Part shown: positions 42,317-53,543 of the stretch, one piece after another
Layout: the number at the start of each line of letters is the position of its first letter
Position numbering within the stretch: position 1 is the first letter of the stretch
DNA from: Vanrija pseudolonga
Lineage: Eukaryota > Basidiomycota > Tremellomycetes > Trichosporonales > Trichosporonaceae
NCBI RefSeq assembly: GCF_020906515.1
Contig: NC_085850.1
Span: 868,001-932,000, forward strand
DNA: 64,000 nt
Direction of reading: 5' to 3'
The notes under the pieces: model-generated
The model's input: only the letters and a program-made list of their open reading frames with translations
Told to the model about the DNA's origin: nothing
Databases searched by the model: none
Position numbers and translations under genes: made by a program

Positions 42317-44027
42317 CTACTTTGCCGCTTTCCGGCGCTTCTTCTGCAGCTGCTTCTTGCGACGGGCGCGGTCGAGCTGAGCGGCGGTTTTGGCCTTTGG
42401 CGTGGCGGCGGCGGCCGTGCCGTCCCCGTCGTCCTCTTCGTCCGCCTCCTCATCCGCCTCAGCCACCTCCTCCTCTCGCGCTCGCTTCGTCCCCTTGGCC
42501 TTGGCCTTGACCTCCTCCCCAGCGTCCACACGCACAAAGCACGACACGAAAAACCCGTTCGTCTTGTCCTCGGGCAAGCAGCGGATCACGCTGTCGGCGG
42601 CGTCGCCCAGCTCCTCGACGAGCCCGCGGCGCTCCCAGCTCGGCAGGACCCACTCGCGCGGCGCGAGCTTCCACTTGCCCTTACCCGATGCAAGCGCCTT
42701 CGCGACGACGCGCTCGTCCTCTTCCGCGTGGATCGAGCAGGTCGAGTAGACGACGCGGCGGACGGCCGGGACTGGGGGATCGTTAGCGGGTGAAGGTACG
42801 GCATGGTATCACCCACATCGGAAGGCGTGCTGGATCATCTGGAGCTGGAACGCCGCGAGCTTCTCGAGCCGCTCGGCCTGCTCGTCGTCCTCTGCCTCGT
42901 CGGCGTCGACGAGGTAGTCGAGCCTATTGACGATGCCCGAGCCCGAGCAGCTCGGGTCGAGGAGGATCCGCGTCACGTTGGGGTAGTCGGCGGGATTCGT
43001 CTCTGTAAAGTCGCCGCGGGTCGCCTTGACGTTGCCGCACTCGGCCTTTTGCAGCATGTTGCACAGCGTCTGGTACCGCTTGGGGCTGCGCTCGAAGGCG
43101 TACAGTGTGCCCTCGGCGCCCATGAGCGCGGACATGTAGCTCGTCTTGTTGCCCGGCGCGGCTGTCGCGTCGATGCACTCGCCCTCGGCGGGGTCCCAGC
43201 CGTCCATGACGACATAGGCGGGGAAGCAACTCGCCTTGTCCTGCAGGATCACCGCGCCCGACTCGTACCACTTGTCGCCGACCCACCAGGTCGAGCTGGC
43301 GGGGAACACGAGCAGGTGCTCGGTGAGGTGGGGGTCCATGAAGTACGACTTGTCCGGGACGGGGTACACGGGCGTGTCGAGGCGGCTGAAGCCCTTGGCC
43401 GCGAGGTGCGCGTGCAAGGCCGAGAGGGAGAAGTCGTCGGCGCGCGAGAGCTCAATGTTCGGGTTCCAGCGGGCGTAGCGCGCCTCGACGGTCGACGACG
43501 CCGCCTTGCCGAGCTCGCGCACGCTGCTCTTGCCCGCCTTGATCTGCAGCCGGACGAGTTCAGCCTTGAGGCGCGCACCGTGCCGCAGCACCGCCTCCTT
43601 CGGCGGCCACTTGTCGCTCGCCTCGATCTTGCCCTTGGGCGAGAAGAGCAGGTCGTGCAGCAGGACAAGGAGGAGGTTGGCCGACGACGGCGTGCCCTTG
43701 GAGCGGAACGTCTCGCGCTCGAGCTTGGTGAGCGGGACCGTCGTGAGGAGCTGCTTGAGCACGTCGCGGTCTGGGGGGTCAGTGGGCTGGGGCGAGATAG
43801 CCGGTCAAACCAGCCAGTCGGCTTACATTTCAGCGTCTCGATGATGACTGATAAGCAAGTCAGTGGTCTGTGCGACAGTCGGCGCGCAGCGTCCACTCAC
43901 GCGCAAGGATGCGTTTAGACTCGCCCGCGCTGCCGTTCACCTTGGCGGCCGCGAGCGAGCCCTTGACGCTGCCCTGGTGCTTGTCGAGGTGGTCGAGCGC
44001 GAGCGCTGCCGAGCGGTAGAAGTTCAT
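42317..44027 (-). CDS. RCM1: 25S rRNA cytosine-C5 methyltransferase (NSUN5 type)
   Basis: S-adenosylmethionine-dependent RNA m5C methyltransferase of the NOP2/NSUN family; yeast Rcm1 and human NSUN5 modify one cytosine in large-subunit rRNA in the nucleolus. About 490 residues in four exons. The N-terminus MNFYRSAALALDHLDKHQGS is typical of Rcm1. Catalytic-domain blocks include GAVILQDKASCFPAYVV, ECIDATAAPGNKTSYM (SAM site), LLDPSCSGSGIVNRLD, with the first catalytic Cys, and VVYSTCSIHAEEDE, with the second. The C-terminus is acidic then strongly basic (RARRKKQLQKKRRKAAK), a likely nucleolar signal. I chose ATG 44027 over the one at 44060 because MNFY begins the family alignment. It converges on the protease gene and diverges from VPS10. 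Confidence 0.94.
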
Positions 44028-44986
44028 CGCGCGTACGTCTGTCTGCAGCAGAAGGGCCAAGGTTTAGTATATGCATAGTGCAGCTATGGAAGGGGGCATA
44101 CCTTGTCCCGACGTATGTGGGCCTGCGCGTAATGTCAGCGCAGCTCGGTGCAAGGCGAGGCAAGACAAGGAAGGAAGGAGGTATCAGGTTCGTTGAAAGG
44201 TGTCTCCACAAGGTGGTCGGACAATGTAGATAAGTTGAAAGCATCATGTTGGTGGACGGGGGGGAGAGGGGGGTCAGAGCGCGTACTCACCGTCTGTGAT
44301 GCGATTCCGAGCGTCGTCGTCGTCGTCGTCGATGAGTCGAGGACGAGGAAGAGGCAGAAAGTGAACAAGAAGTTGAGCCAGAGGAGATATCAAGCAGCGT
44401 ATCTCGCCCAATAATTTCGGAAAGCAAGAACGGGTGCGAGATGGGTTATATGGGCGGGCGGTTTAACTTTTGACACGTGAAACCCACGCACGGGCATCTC
44501 AGGGTAACTATGCCTTGTGTCAGGAATGCTATTGATTTGCGCGCGCCAGGCAGGCAGCCGTCTGCCGCCCCGCGCCCGGCGTAGAGCGCGCGCCAGTCCC
44601 AATCTGGCCAGGGACATTTATCATTGAGGGGGTGCAGCCACGACACGCAACGCAACGCAACGCAACGGACAGAACGAGCCGCGAGCCAGCCGACCGACCG
44701 ACCGACCGACCAGTGCGGCGACGTGACGACGGCCACCAACTTAGCTTGACCGCGCTTGCGTGTCAATCGTCCACCACCACTTTAGATAGCCACCATTAAC
44801 GCGGTGCGAGACACTTGACACGTCTTACACGTCGCAACATTCTCCACCCACAAGGGCTCACCCACACCTCACACGCGCGCACACCGCACCGCACTGCCCT
44901 CCACTTGGCTCGTCATCACCCAGCTCATCGCATCGCACCCACCACCAACCAGCTCATCACGCCGCGCTCCGCGCCCCGCGTCCACC
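44028..44986. promoter_or_regulatory. divergent RCM1 / VPS10 intergenic region
   Basis: About 960 bp. It contains a CGTCGT triplet run near 44306-44333, four CAACG(CAACG) pentamers near 44645-44666 and five GACC tetramers near 44690-44711. No coding exon recognised. A bidirectional promoter is inferred from orientation. Confidence 0.4.
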
Positions 44987-47900
44987 ATGGTCCTCCTACG
45001 CCGTGGACCGCGCGCAATGGCCAGCTGGCTGCTCGTCGTCGCCGGCCTGGCTCTGCTGTCGGTCGCTGCGGCCGCAGACCCAGACGTCGCCATCACGCGC
45101 TTCGCAAACCTCCCAAGCAAGCTCTTCTACTTTGAAGACTCGACGGTAGGTCTTGTGACGCCGCCTGCGCAGCTAACAACCCGCAGCACGTCCTGATGCA
45201 CGACGATGTCAGACATACAGTGTGGCACTCGGCCGACGAGGGCAAGAGCTGGAAAGAGGTCGAGGACCTGGAAAAGATCCACCGCCTCATCGACCACCCG
45301 CACAACAAGGAGATGGCGTTCGCTCTCGGCTCCAAGGAGAAGCACTACGTGACGTACAACCAGGGCCAGACCTGGCAGACGTTTGAGACGCCCGCACCGC
45401 CATCGATGTCGAGCGCGCCGCTCTCGTTCCACGCCACGCACCACGACTGGATCCTCTTCCAGGGCCTCGTGTGCGAGAACACGGGCAAGAGCAAGTGGGG
45501 CGGAGGGAAGAAGTGCTGGGACGAGACGTACTACAGCAAGGACGCGTTCCGGTCAAAGCCAGAGCTGCTCCTCGCCCAGACGTCCCAGTGCACTTTCGCC
45601 CGCTCGTCCAAGTTTGTCCACGGCGCCAAGGAGGAGGAGATTCTGTGTATCGCGTTCGACTCCAAGTCGACCTCGGAGCACCGGATCTCCGACAGCCGCC
45701 TCTTCCGCTCGTCAGACTGGTTCGAGACCAAGGAGTATGTCGACCTCGGACTCGGCAAGCGTGCGCGCGGCGTCGTCGGCCTCGGCGTCGTTTCCAAGTT
45801 CTTGGTCGTCGCCATGCGCGGCTCGCACGGCTCAGAGGTGGCTCGCGCAGCGTCCGACCCCATGGAGCTCTACGTCAGCACGGACGCGATCAAGTGGCAC
45901 AAGGCTCAGTTCCCTCACTCGGCGATGCCCAGCCTCGTCGAGAACGCGTACACTGTCGTTGAATCGACAACCCACTCGATCGCCGTCGACATTCTGACTA
46001 CTCCCGGCGCTCAGATCGGCACCCTCTTCGTGTCCTCTGGTGAGGGCAAGTACTTTGTCGAGTCGCTGCCCGACACGAACCGCAACGATAACGGCATCGT
46101 CGACTTTGAGCACCTCCAGGGCATTGAGGGCGTCGGCATTGCCAACGTCGTGTCCAACCGCGAGCGCGTCGTGGCGTCCAGGGAGCGCAAGAAGCTCACC
46201 AGCCACATCACATACGACGACGGCTCCAACTGGCGCCGGCTCAAGGCGCCAGCCAAGAAGCTCGATGGCGGCTCGTGGGACTGCGACACCTCCGACCTGA
46301 CCAAGTGCTCCCTCCATGTGCATGCCGTGACGGTGCCCCACAACCTCGGCTCCGTCTTCTCATCCACCGCCCCCGGCTTTGTTATGGCTGTCGGCTCTGT
46401 TGGCGAGCACCTCCTGCCCTACGCTGAATGTGACACGTTCCTCTCGACCGATGCTGGTGTCTCGTGGAAGATGGTCCGCGAGGGAGCCCACAAGTACGAG
46501 TTTGGCGACCTTGGCAGCGTGCTTGTGCTCGTCGACGACGAGCAGTCGACCGACCACGTCCTCTACTCGTATGACGGCGGTGCCACCTGGGACAAGCTCG
46601 ACATTGGTATCAGCGTCCGTGCTACTCTTCTGACCACCATCCCCGACTCGACGTCCCAAAAGTTCCTCCTCCTCGGTGTCGCCCATCGCCAGTCGTCCAA
46701 GGAAGGCCGATACGCCATGGTTTTCCTCGACTTTGCTGGCCTCCAGACCCGACAGTGCAAGGACGGCGACTTTGAGAAGTGGTACGCCCGCTCGAGCGAG
46801 GACTCGGAGTGCCTCATGGGCCAGAAGCTTTGGTACGAGCGCCGCAAGCTCGACGCCAAGTGCTACGTCGGCAACAAGTTCCAGGACCCTGTCGGCCACT
46901 CAGACAAGTGCAAGTGCACGGATGAGGACTATGAATGGTAGGTCTCAAGCAGAAGGGATTGCATTGCTGACTCCCTCCCAGCGACTTCAACTACGTTCGC
47001 CAGGACGGCAAGTGTGTCGCCGTTGGTCCCGAGAAGCTGCCGGAGGGTGCATGCCTCAACAACGAGGACTACTACGAGGGTTCGTCGGGCTACCGCCTCA
47101 TCCCTGGAAACGTGTGCGAGGGCGGCAGTGAGAAGGACAAGAAGATCCGCAAGCCCTGCAAGGAGTCTCGTCCAAATGAAGGCGAGGTCTCGCACGTCGT
47201 TCACGAGTTCAAGTCGGGTGTGCTCCGCCACAACTACTTTTCAAAGTCCAAGACTATTCTCCTCCACCTCCAGGACGGAACCGTCTGGCAGTCGAGCAAC
47301 GAGGGGTACTCTTGGGCGCAGCTCCAGAAGGGCAAGACCTTCCTGTCCATTCTCATGCACCCCTACGACGACCAGCGCGCATACCTCCTGACTACTGGGC
47401 GCGACATTTACTACACCAAGGACACGGGTCGTTCCTGGAGCTGGATGACCGCCCCTGCAGACGCCAACCCGCTGCAGATTACCCTCCTCGACTTCCACCC
47501 CACAAAGTCGGACTGGCTCATCTACACCGGCTCGTTCGACTGCGACGACACCATGTCCCAGAACTGCCGCGCGGCGGCCTACTACTCGACCAACCACGGC
47601 TACTCGTGGAGCAAGATGGAGGAGTACGTTCGCAACTGCCAGTGGGCACGCGACGAGAAGCTCAAGATCAACGAGCGGTTGGTCATCTGCGAGTCGTACA
47701 AGAACAAGAAGGGCACTCAGCGCCAGACGGACGGCAACCCCTTACAGCTCATTGCCGGTGACAACTACTACTCGAACAAGAAGGTTCTCTTCGATGCTGT
47801 CGTGGGTTTCACGACCTTTGACGAGTATCTCGTCGTTGCCGAGCTTAAACAGGAGACGAACACACTGGCCCTTCAAGTGTCTCTTGACGGCACGCACTTC

Positions 47901-49573
47901 TCTGAGGGACAGTTCCCTCCCGGCATGAAGATCGACAACCACGCGTACACCATCCTCGAGAGCAACACCGACTCGCTCTTTCTGCACATGACCATGAGCA
48001 GCGAAGCGCATCTTGAATGGGGCACCATCTTCAAGTCCAATTCGAACGGCACGTACTTCAGCATGTCGATCGAGGACGTCAACCGCGACAGGAAGGGCTT
48101 TGCCGACTTTGAGAAGATGATTGGTCTTGACGGCATCGCCATGGTCAACATTGTCTCCAACCGCAAGACTGCGGCCACGGAAGGCAGCAAGAAGTACCAG
48201 ACGAGGATCACCCACAATGACGGTGGTACTTGGAAGCCCATGCCACCTCCTGACCGCGACTCGCTGGGCCAGAAGTATGACTGCACCAAGAGCTCATGCG
48301 CGCTTCACCTCCACTCCTACACTGAGCGCCGCGACCCCAAGGCAACGTACAGCAGTCCTTCGGCTATTGGCCTCATGATCGGTGTCGGTAACGTCGGCGA
48401 GGATCTTGCCGAGTACAAGGAAAGCGACGTCTTCCTTACCCGAGACGGCGGTTTCCACTGGGAAGAGATCCGCAAGGATGCTCACCTGTGGGAGTATGGC
48501 GACTCTGGCTCAATCATTATTCTCGCCAACGACGAAGAGCCTGTGGACCATGTCCTCTACACCACGGACGAGGGCCTGACGTGGCACACCTATGCGTTTG
48601 ACGAGAAGATCCGCGTCTCCTCGCTTCAGACAGTTCCCGAGGACACTTCGCGACGATTCTTCCTCATTGGCAAGAAGACGGGCCACGAGGGCAGCATCCT
48701 GGTGCACCTCGACTTCTCCAGGGTTACCCCGAGGCAATGTAAGTGGCACCGGCCCGTGTATGGCTAACCACCCCACAGGCGAGCTCAAGGTCGACGACCC
48801 CAACCACGACGACTTCGAACTCTGGAGCCCGAGCCAGAACCGTGACGAGCAGTGCCTGTTTGGCCGCCAGACCCTCTACCACCGCCGCATTCGTGACAAG
48901 GACTGTTACATTGGCGACCAGAAGTGGGATGAGACGGCCACCATCAAGCGTAACTGCACCTGCACCGACACCGACTTTGAGTGCGAGTTCAACTATGTCC
49001 GCAAGGGCGAGAAGTGTGTCCTCGTAGAGGGCGCGCAGCCGCTGTCCATCAACACGCTTGAGGAGCAGTGTGTGGGTGACGCACAGTACTGGTACGAGCG
49101 GACCGAGTACCGCAAGATCCCATACTCGTCGTGTGACGGTGGCGAGCGCATCGACCGAGGCAAGCGCCACGAGTGCCCCGGCCTCATCAACCGGAGCGGG
49201 CTTGGCGCCTTCTTCTGGGGCTCGCTCGCCATTCTGCCGTTCATGTGCGCGGGCGTCGCAGGATGGTGGTATGTCACCAAGGGCAGCCGACCAGGGTACG
49301 TTGAGCACCGACTGGTTGAATTCACAGCTAACACCTCCCAGCGCCATTCGCCTCGGCGAGCACCGTGCCTATGGCGGCGGCGATGCGACCTCGGGCGCGC
49401 TCGCTGTCCTTGCCTCTGTACCCTTCTTCCTCATCGGTGTTGTGGCCGCCGGATGGTCTGCCGTCGAGCGCCGCCTGCCGTTCATCGAGGGCCTGTTCAC
49501 ACGGCGCCCCGCGTACCGCAGCGTCCCAATCGACGAGGACGCTGAAATTCTTGGGACTTATGAGGACGATTAG
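44987..49573 (+). CDS. VPS10: Vacuolar protein sorting receptor VPS10 (sortilin)
   Basis: Type I Golgi receptor that binds carboxypeptidase Y and other hydrolases and cycles to the prevacuolar compartment. Exons 44987-45145, 45187-46937, 46982-48738, 48779-49295 and 49342-49573 give 1471 residues. A signal anchor-like N-terminus (WLLVVAGLALLSVAAAA) precedes two Vps10 domains, each a ten-bladed propeller with Asp-box-like SxDxGxxW repeats (HSADEGKSW, STDAGVSW, SSNEGYSWAQ, TRDGGFHWEE) and a terminal cysteine-rich module (MGQKLWYERRKLDAKCYVG; FGRQTLYHRRIRDKDCYIG). A membrane span (LGAFFWGSLAILPFMCAGVA) is followed by a second hydrophobic segment (SGALAVLASVPFFLIGVVAA). The tail is short, with a YRSV motif and an acidic end (DEDAEILGTYEDD). 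It converges on the PPCS gene with 154 bp between. Confidence 0.96.
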
Positions 49574-49727
49574 GTTATCTCTCTGTGTCGTAGTCTTGAA
49601 AAACCGCCTGTAGCATTGCATTCATGCATCAGTCTCGTCTAGCGGGCGCGCGACGGCGCTGTCCCCAAGTGCTTTTGATTATCTAGATTGGTGAAGATCC
49701 CCGGGATTCTATACACTGCGCCATCCC

Positions 49728-51264
49728 CTACTTGGCCCCGCCGTCGATCCACTCCTGGTGGCGCTTGAGCAGCTCGTCAATGATGAACTCTTCAATCTCG
49801 GCCTCGGGGCGGTTAGGCGCGAGCTGGTTGAGGTGGAGCCACGTCTCGGAGAAGACCTCCTTCTTCTTCTTGAGATCACGGCGGAAGGCAGGGCCGCCCT
49901 CGGCGTCCGAGTCGGCCAGGGGCGGGGTCTCGGCGCCCCTGATCCTGTCGTCGCCGACGCTCTTCTGGCGCATCTTGCGCTCGACAAACACCACCTCTTG
50001 CTTGCGCTTGTGCAGTTCATTGCCGATGACCAGCTGGTGGCCGTAGCGGCTGAGCGCGGCGCGCGCCTTGGGGATGAGCAGGTCCTCGTCGGTTTCCAGC
50101 TTGAAGGACACGATGTAGCCCTCTGGCGTCCACTCCTGCACGAGCGGTCGGAGGACCTTGGGCACCTGGTCCATCTCGAGGGACAGGGAGCCCTTTACCG
50201 ACTGGATCTTGTGCTCGGCCTGGCGCGGTGATCAGCTTGGCGCCAGCTCGTGGCACTCACAACGCGGTCTTCGGGGAGGAAGAAGTCGGACACGGCGGCG
50301 GCGAGGTAGAACATGCCCCTCCGCTCAAGCGGCGCCATGACCCCCGTCGCCGCGCGCAGGAGCCACAGGTAGTCGTTGATCGTCTGGAACTCGACGCTAA
50401 GGATCGTGCCCTCGGCCTGCGCCTTGTTGTACGCGCGCAGGATGGGCAGCAGCTTGGCCGCCTGCGGCTCGGCCACGCCGATGCTGTCCCCCGTGATGGT
50501 GAGCAGGTCGAGGAACGGGTTCAGGCTGTGGCTGTAGTGTCTCGAGAAGGGGCGCAGCGAGTGCGTCCGGTGCAGGAAGAGCACGGCGTAGCCCCGTGCG
50601 AGGAAGTACTCTGCCGACGTGGCGCCGCGCGTGCCTGTTGTGTGAGCGGTGTGTGTGAGTGAGCGGGGTAAGGCTGAGGAGCAGGGCAAAGGACCGGGGA
50701 GGCGGATGTGGCGCGAGCGAGCGACACGTTGGGCAACGTGCACTTGCCACTCGGCACGCCGAAGCAACCCAGCTCGCCATCACTCGCGCCATCAGCCTAC
50801 CTGGCCACAACGTGCACACCGCACAGACGGAAGACCCGACCCTCCTTTGCCCCACATCTGAGATCTCGCCCGTGCATCGCGCCTCGACTCACCCGCTGAA
50901 AAGTTGTCAAGGAAGCGGACGCTGGGAGGTGAGTTGGCTTCTTTGGCCCAGGCAACACAACTCACGTATTTGCCTCGAGGGGAACGGTAGTGCCGCCGCT
51001 CTGCGTGGTCAGTGCCGGCTTGGGGAGATGTACCGGCTAGCCAGCGCGACTCACGGTAACCAGCACGACCTTCTTCCCCTCCACATCCGCCCACTTGTTC
51101 ACCCATGCGCGCATCGCCGCCGTCTTCTCCTTGAGGTTGGCGGGCGGGTGCTGCGTCTGGAAGTAGTCGTCGGTCGTGAACTCGCGCTGCGGGGTGGGGG
51201 TGTGCGCAGCAGCTGGCGCTGGCACCGGCGCAGCAGCGGGCGCGGGGTCGGCGCTGCCCGTCAT
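49728..51264 (-). CDS. CAB2: Phosphopantothenate-cysteine ligase (coenzyme A synthesis)
   Basis: Second step of coenzyme A synthesis from phosphopantothenate: joins it to cysteine using a nucleotide triphosphate. About 390 residues in several exons. The family core is assembled across short introns as [59 protein letters not shown] and [13 protein letters not shown], which matches the eukaryotic PPCS nucleotide and substrate site. The C-terminal part has [20 protein letters not shown] and [15 protein letters not shown]. The start at 51264 opens an Ala/Pro-rich leader; an in-frame ATG at 51327 would add 21 Thr-rich residues. Cytosolic. It diverges from the ZIP transporter gene across 587 bp. 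Confidence 0.93.
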
Positions 51265-51851
51265 GGTGTGTGTTGTCGATGTTATTGTTGTAATTGTTCG
51301 AGTCGAGTTAGTCGTCGAAGACGTCAAGAGTCAATCGTCAGAGTGGGGAATGACCCGGGTATGCAAGCCGGATGGCACGATTGGGCCGGTGGGGTGGGGG
51401 TGGAGGGTGTACGGAGGTATTCCCACGTGGCTTCCATTTGGCGATCTGGCCCCAGGCCTGGCCGGTTCCGGCGCGGGGAGGGGGAGAGCAAGGAAGAGAT
51501 TCAAGTGGAGAGACGAGGATGACTGACATTACAGCACGGAAAGAACTCGATCCCGACAACCATCAACTCACATCCTGCACATCGCTCTCGCGCACCCCCG
51601 TGTTGTCTACTTACCCAACACACCGCCGCGGGCCGCCACCAACTGCTGACCGCACACCCCGACTCCGATAGGCGCCACGCCACACTGCGCCTCCGTCGAC
51701 CAGGGTACCCTCGCGGTCGACTCCACCGTCCCCGACACGTTCGCGCCGCCGCGCTGCCTTCCCCCTTCTCCGACTTCCCAACAACTCCCTCCCCACCTGC
51801 CGACCTCGCTCTCACGTACCCCCACCCACCCGCCTCCCCGCCAAGCGCGCC
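51265..51851. promoter_or_regulatory. divergent PPCS / ZIP intergenic region
   Basis: 587 bp shared by two divergent genes. The right 250 bp are C/T-rich on the plus strand, as in other leaders in this window. No coding exon or known motif stands out. Confidence 0.35.
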
Positions 51852-53248
51852 ATGTCGTTCGCCATCCTCGTCGGCCAATGCGCGGCCATGTTCTTCGCGT
51901 CCATCCTGGTGGGCTCGCTGCCGCTCCTCTTTAAAGCCGGCATCGGGTGTACGTCGCTTCGCTGTCTCGGGTGGGCAATGGTGCTGACTCTTCCACAGCC
52001 CGCGGGCTCAGCGGCGTGTCCGTCCTCGGAATGGGCATCCTCATCGGCGCGGCGTTGACGATTATCATCCCAGAGTGCGTTGGGTAGTCGGACTGGCTCC
52101 AGAGCAACGCTGATAGCCACAGGGGAGTGGAGACACTCTACGCTAGCTCCAAGCACTCGGAGACTCACACGATTGGCATGAGCCTCCTCGCGGGCTTTGC
52201 CTTGATGTTCCTGTAAGTGGTTTCCTCTTGCTCGTTGTGTCCAGCCTCGCCTCCCTCGCCCGTTCGACCCAACCGCGGCGCTTACGCGGTCGCCGCAGCG
52301 TTGAATCGTTCCAGCACGGCGACGGCGGCGGAGGCCACGGCCACTCGCATGGCCACTATCTCCCGACGACGAGCCTGCACGACGACGAGCCCCTCCCCCT
52401 CGCACCCCTCCGTTCTTCCCACGCCGCAGCGCCAGCTCACCCGTCCAGCGTCGAGAACATCACGCCGCACCCGCCGCACGACCACGAGGACTGCGAGGAG
52501 GAGCGCGCAGAGTACAGGGCCGCGATCGCCGAGGACCGCGTGCCGATGCTTCCCAAGCCCGATGCGGAGCACGACCACAAGTGTGCGAGCCATGCCGCTG
52601 CGCACGGGCTGAGTGCCACTCTCGGCCTGGTGATCCACGGCGCGGCGGACGGCATCGCGATCGGCGCGAGCAGCTTGTCTGGCAGCGCGCAGCTTGGCCT
52701 GGTCGTCTTCCTCGCGGTTTTAGTGCACAAGGGTGAGTATACAAACGCCACTAAGGCCGTAAGTGCACAACTCACGCCCCCAGGCCCTGCCGCCCTCGGT
52801 CTCACTACCACCCTGCTCAACCTCCACCTCTCGCCGGCGCAGGTGCGCCGCCGCCTGGTCATCTTCTCGCTGTCTGCCCCGCTCGGCGCGCTGCTCACGT
52901 ACGCGTTCGTCCTGCTGTTCGGTAAGGGCAGCTCGACGAACGGGCACGACAGGCTCGGCTGGTGGACTGGCGTCGTGCTTCTCTTCTCCGTGAGTTGCAA
53001 GGTTCTCACATGTCCGGCGACAACTCACACACCCCCAGGGCGGATCATTCCTCTACGTCGCCACTGTCATCCAGCCCATCTCGCAGACTGGCCCAGACGA
53101 CCACTGCCACGACATCCACCACGAGGTCCACAAGCGCGAGGAGCCCCCACCCCTCCCGTACGGTATGCGTACCGGTCTCATCCTCGGCGGCATGCTCCTT
53201 CCCCTGCTGCTCTCTCTGCTCGTCGGCAGCCACGACCACGGCGCATAG
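51852..53248 (+). CDS. ZIP family metal transporter (ZIP9 / ATX2-like)
   Basis: Divalent metal transporter of the SLC39 family, subgroup I, nearest to human ZIP9 and yeast Golgi manganese transporter Atx2. Exons 51852-51949, 51999-52074, 52123-52211, 52299-52732, 52784-52989 and 53039-53248 give 370 residues. Span 1 is AILVGQCAAMFFASILVGSL and span 2 SVLGMGILIGAALTIIIPEG. A His-rich loop with HGDGGGGHGHSHGH and later HDHEDCEEE follows span 3. The metal site of span 4 is LVIHGAADGIAIGAS, and span 5 opens with VLVHKGPAALGL. Further spans and a C-terminal HDHGA close the protein. Zinc or manganese movement out of Golgi or vesicle lumen into cytosol is inferred from the family. Confidence 0.9.
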
Positions 53249-53543
53249 GCTGTGTGATCGCACATCAGCTACGTGATTCGCCACGCCTCACTCCTCATCA
53301 TCTCTCACCATCACTACACACGCCGGGCTCCCGCTCGCAGACCCGCTCATCGCATGCCCGGTAGACGCATCGCCGATTGTACTTGTATCTTTATCTGGTT
53401 AACATAGACGGGTGTATGTCTTGACCTATGACTGGGAACATGATGCTGCACGAAACTATGATGATTAATCTACAACGCTATCTCCTCTCTGTGCTCAGTG
53501 CTACTCCTCCCTCCTACTACATCCTCCTGCCCACTCTCTCCCA

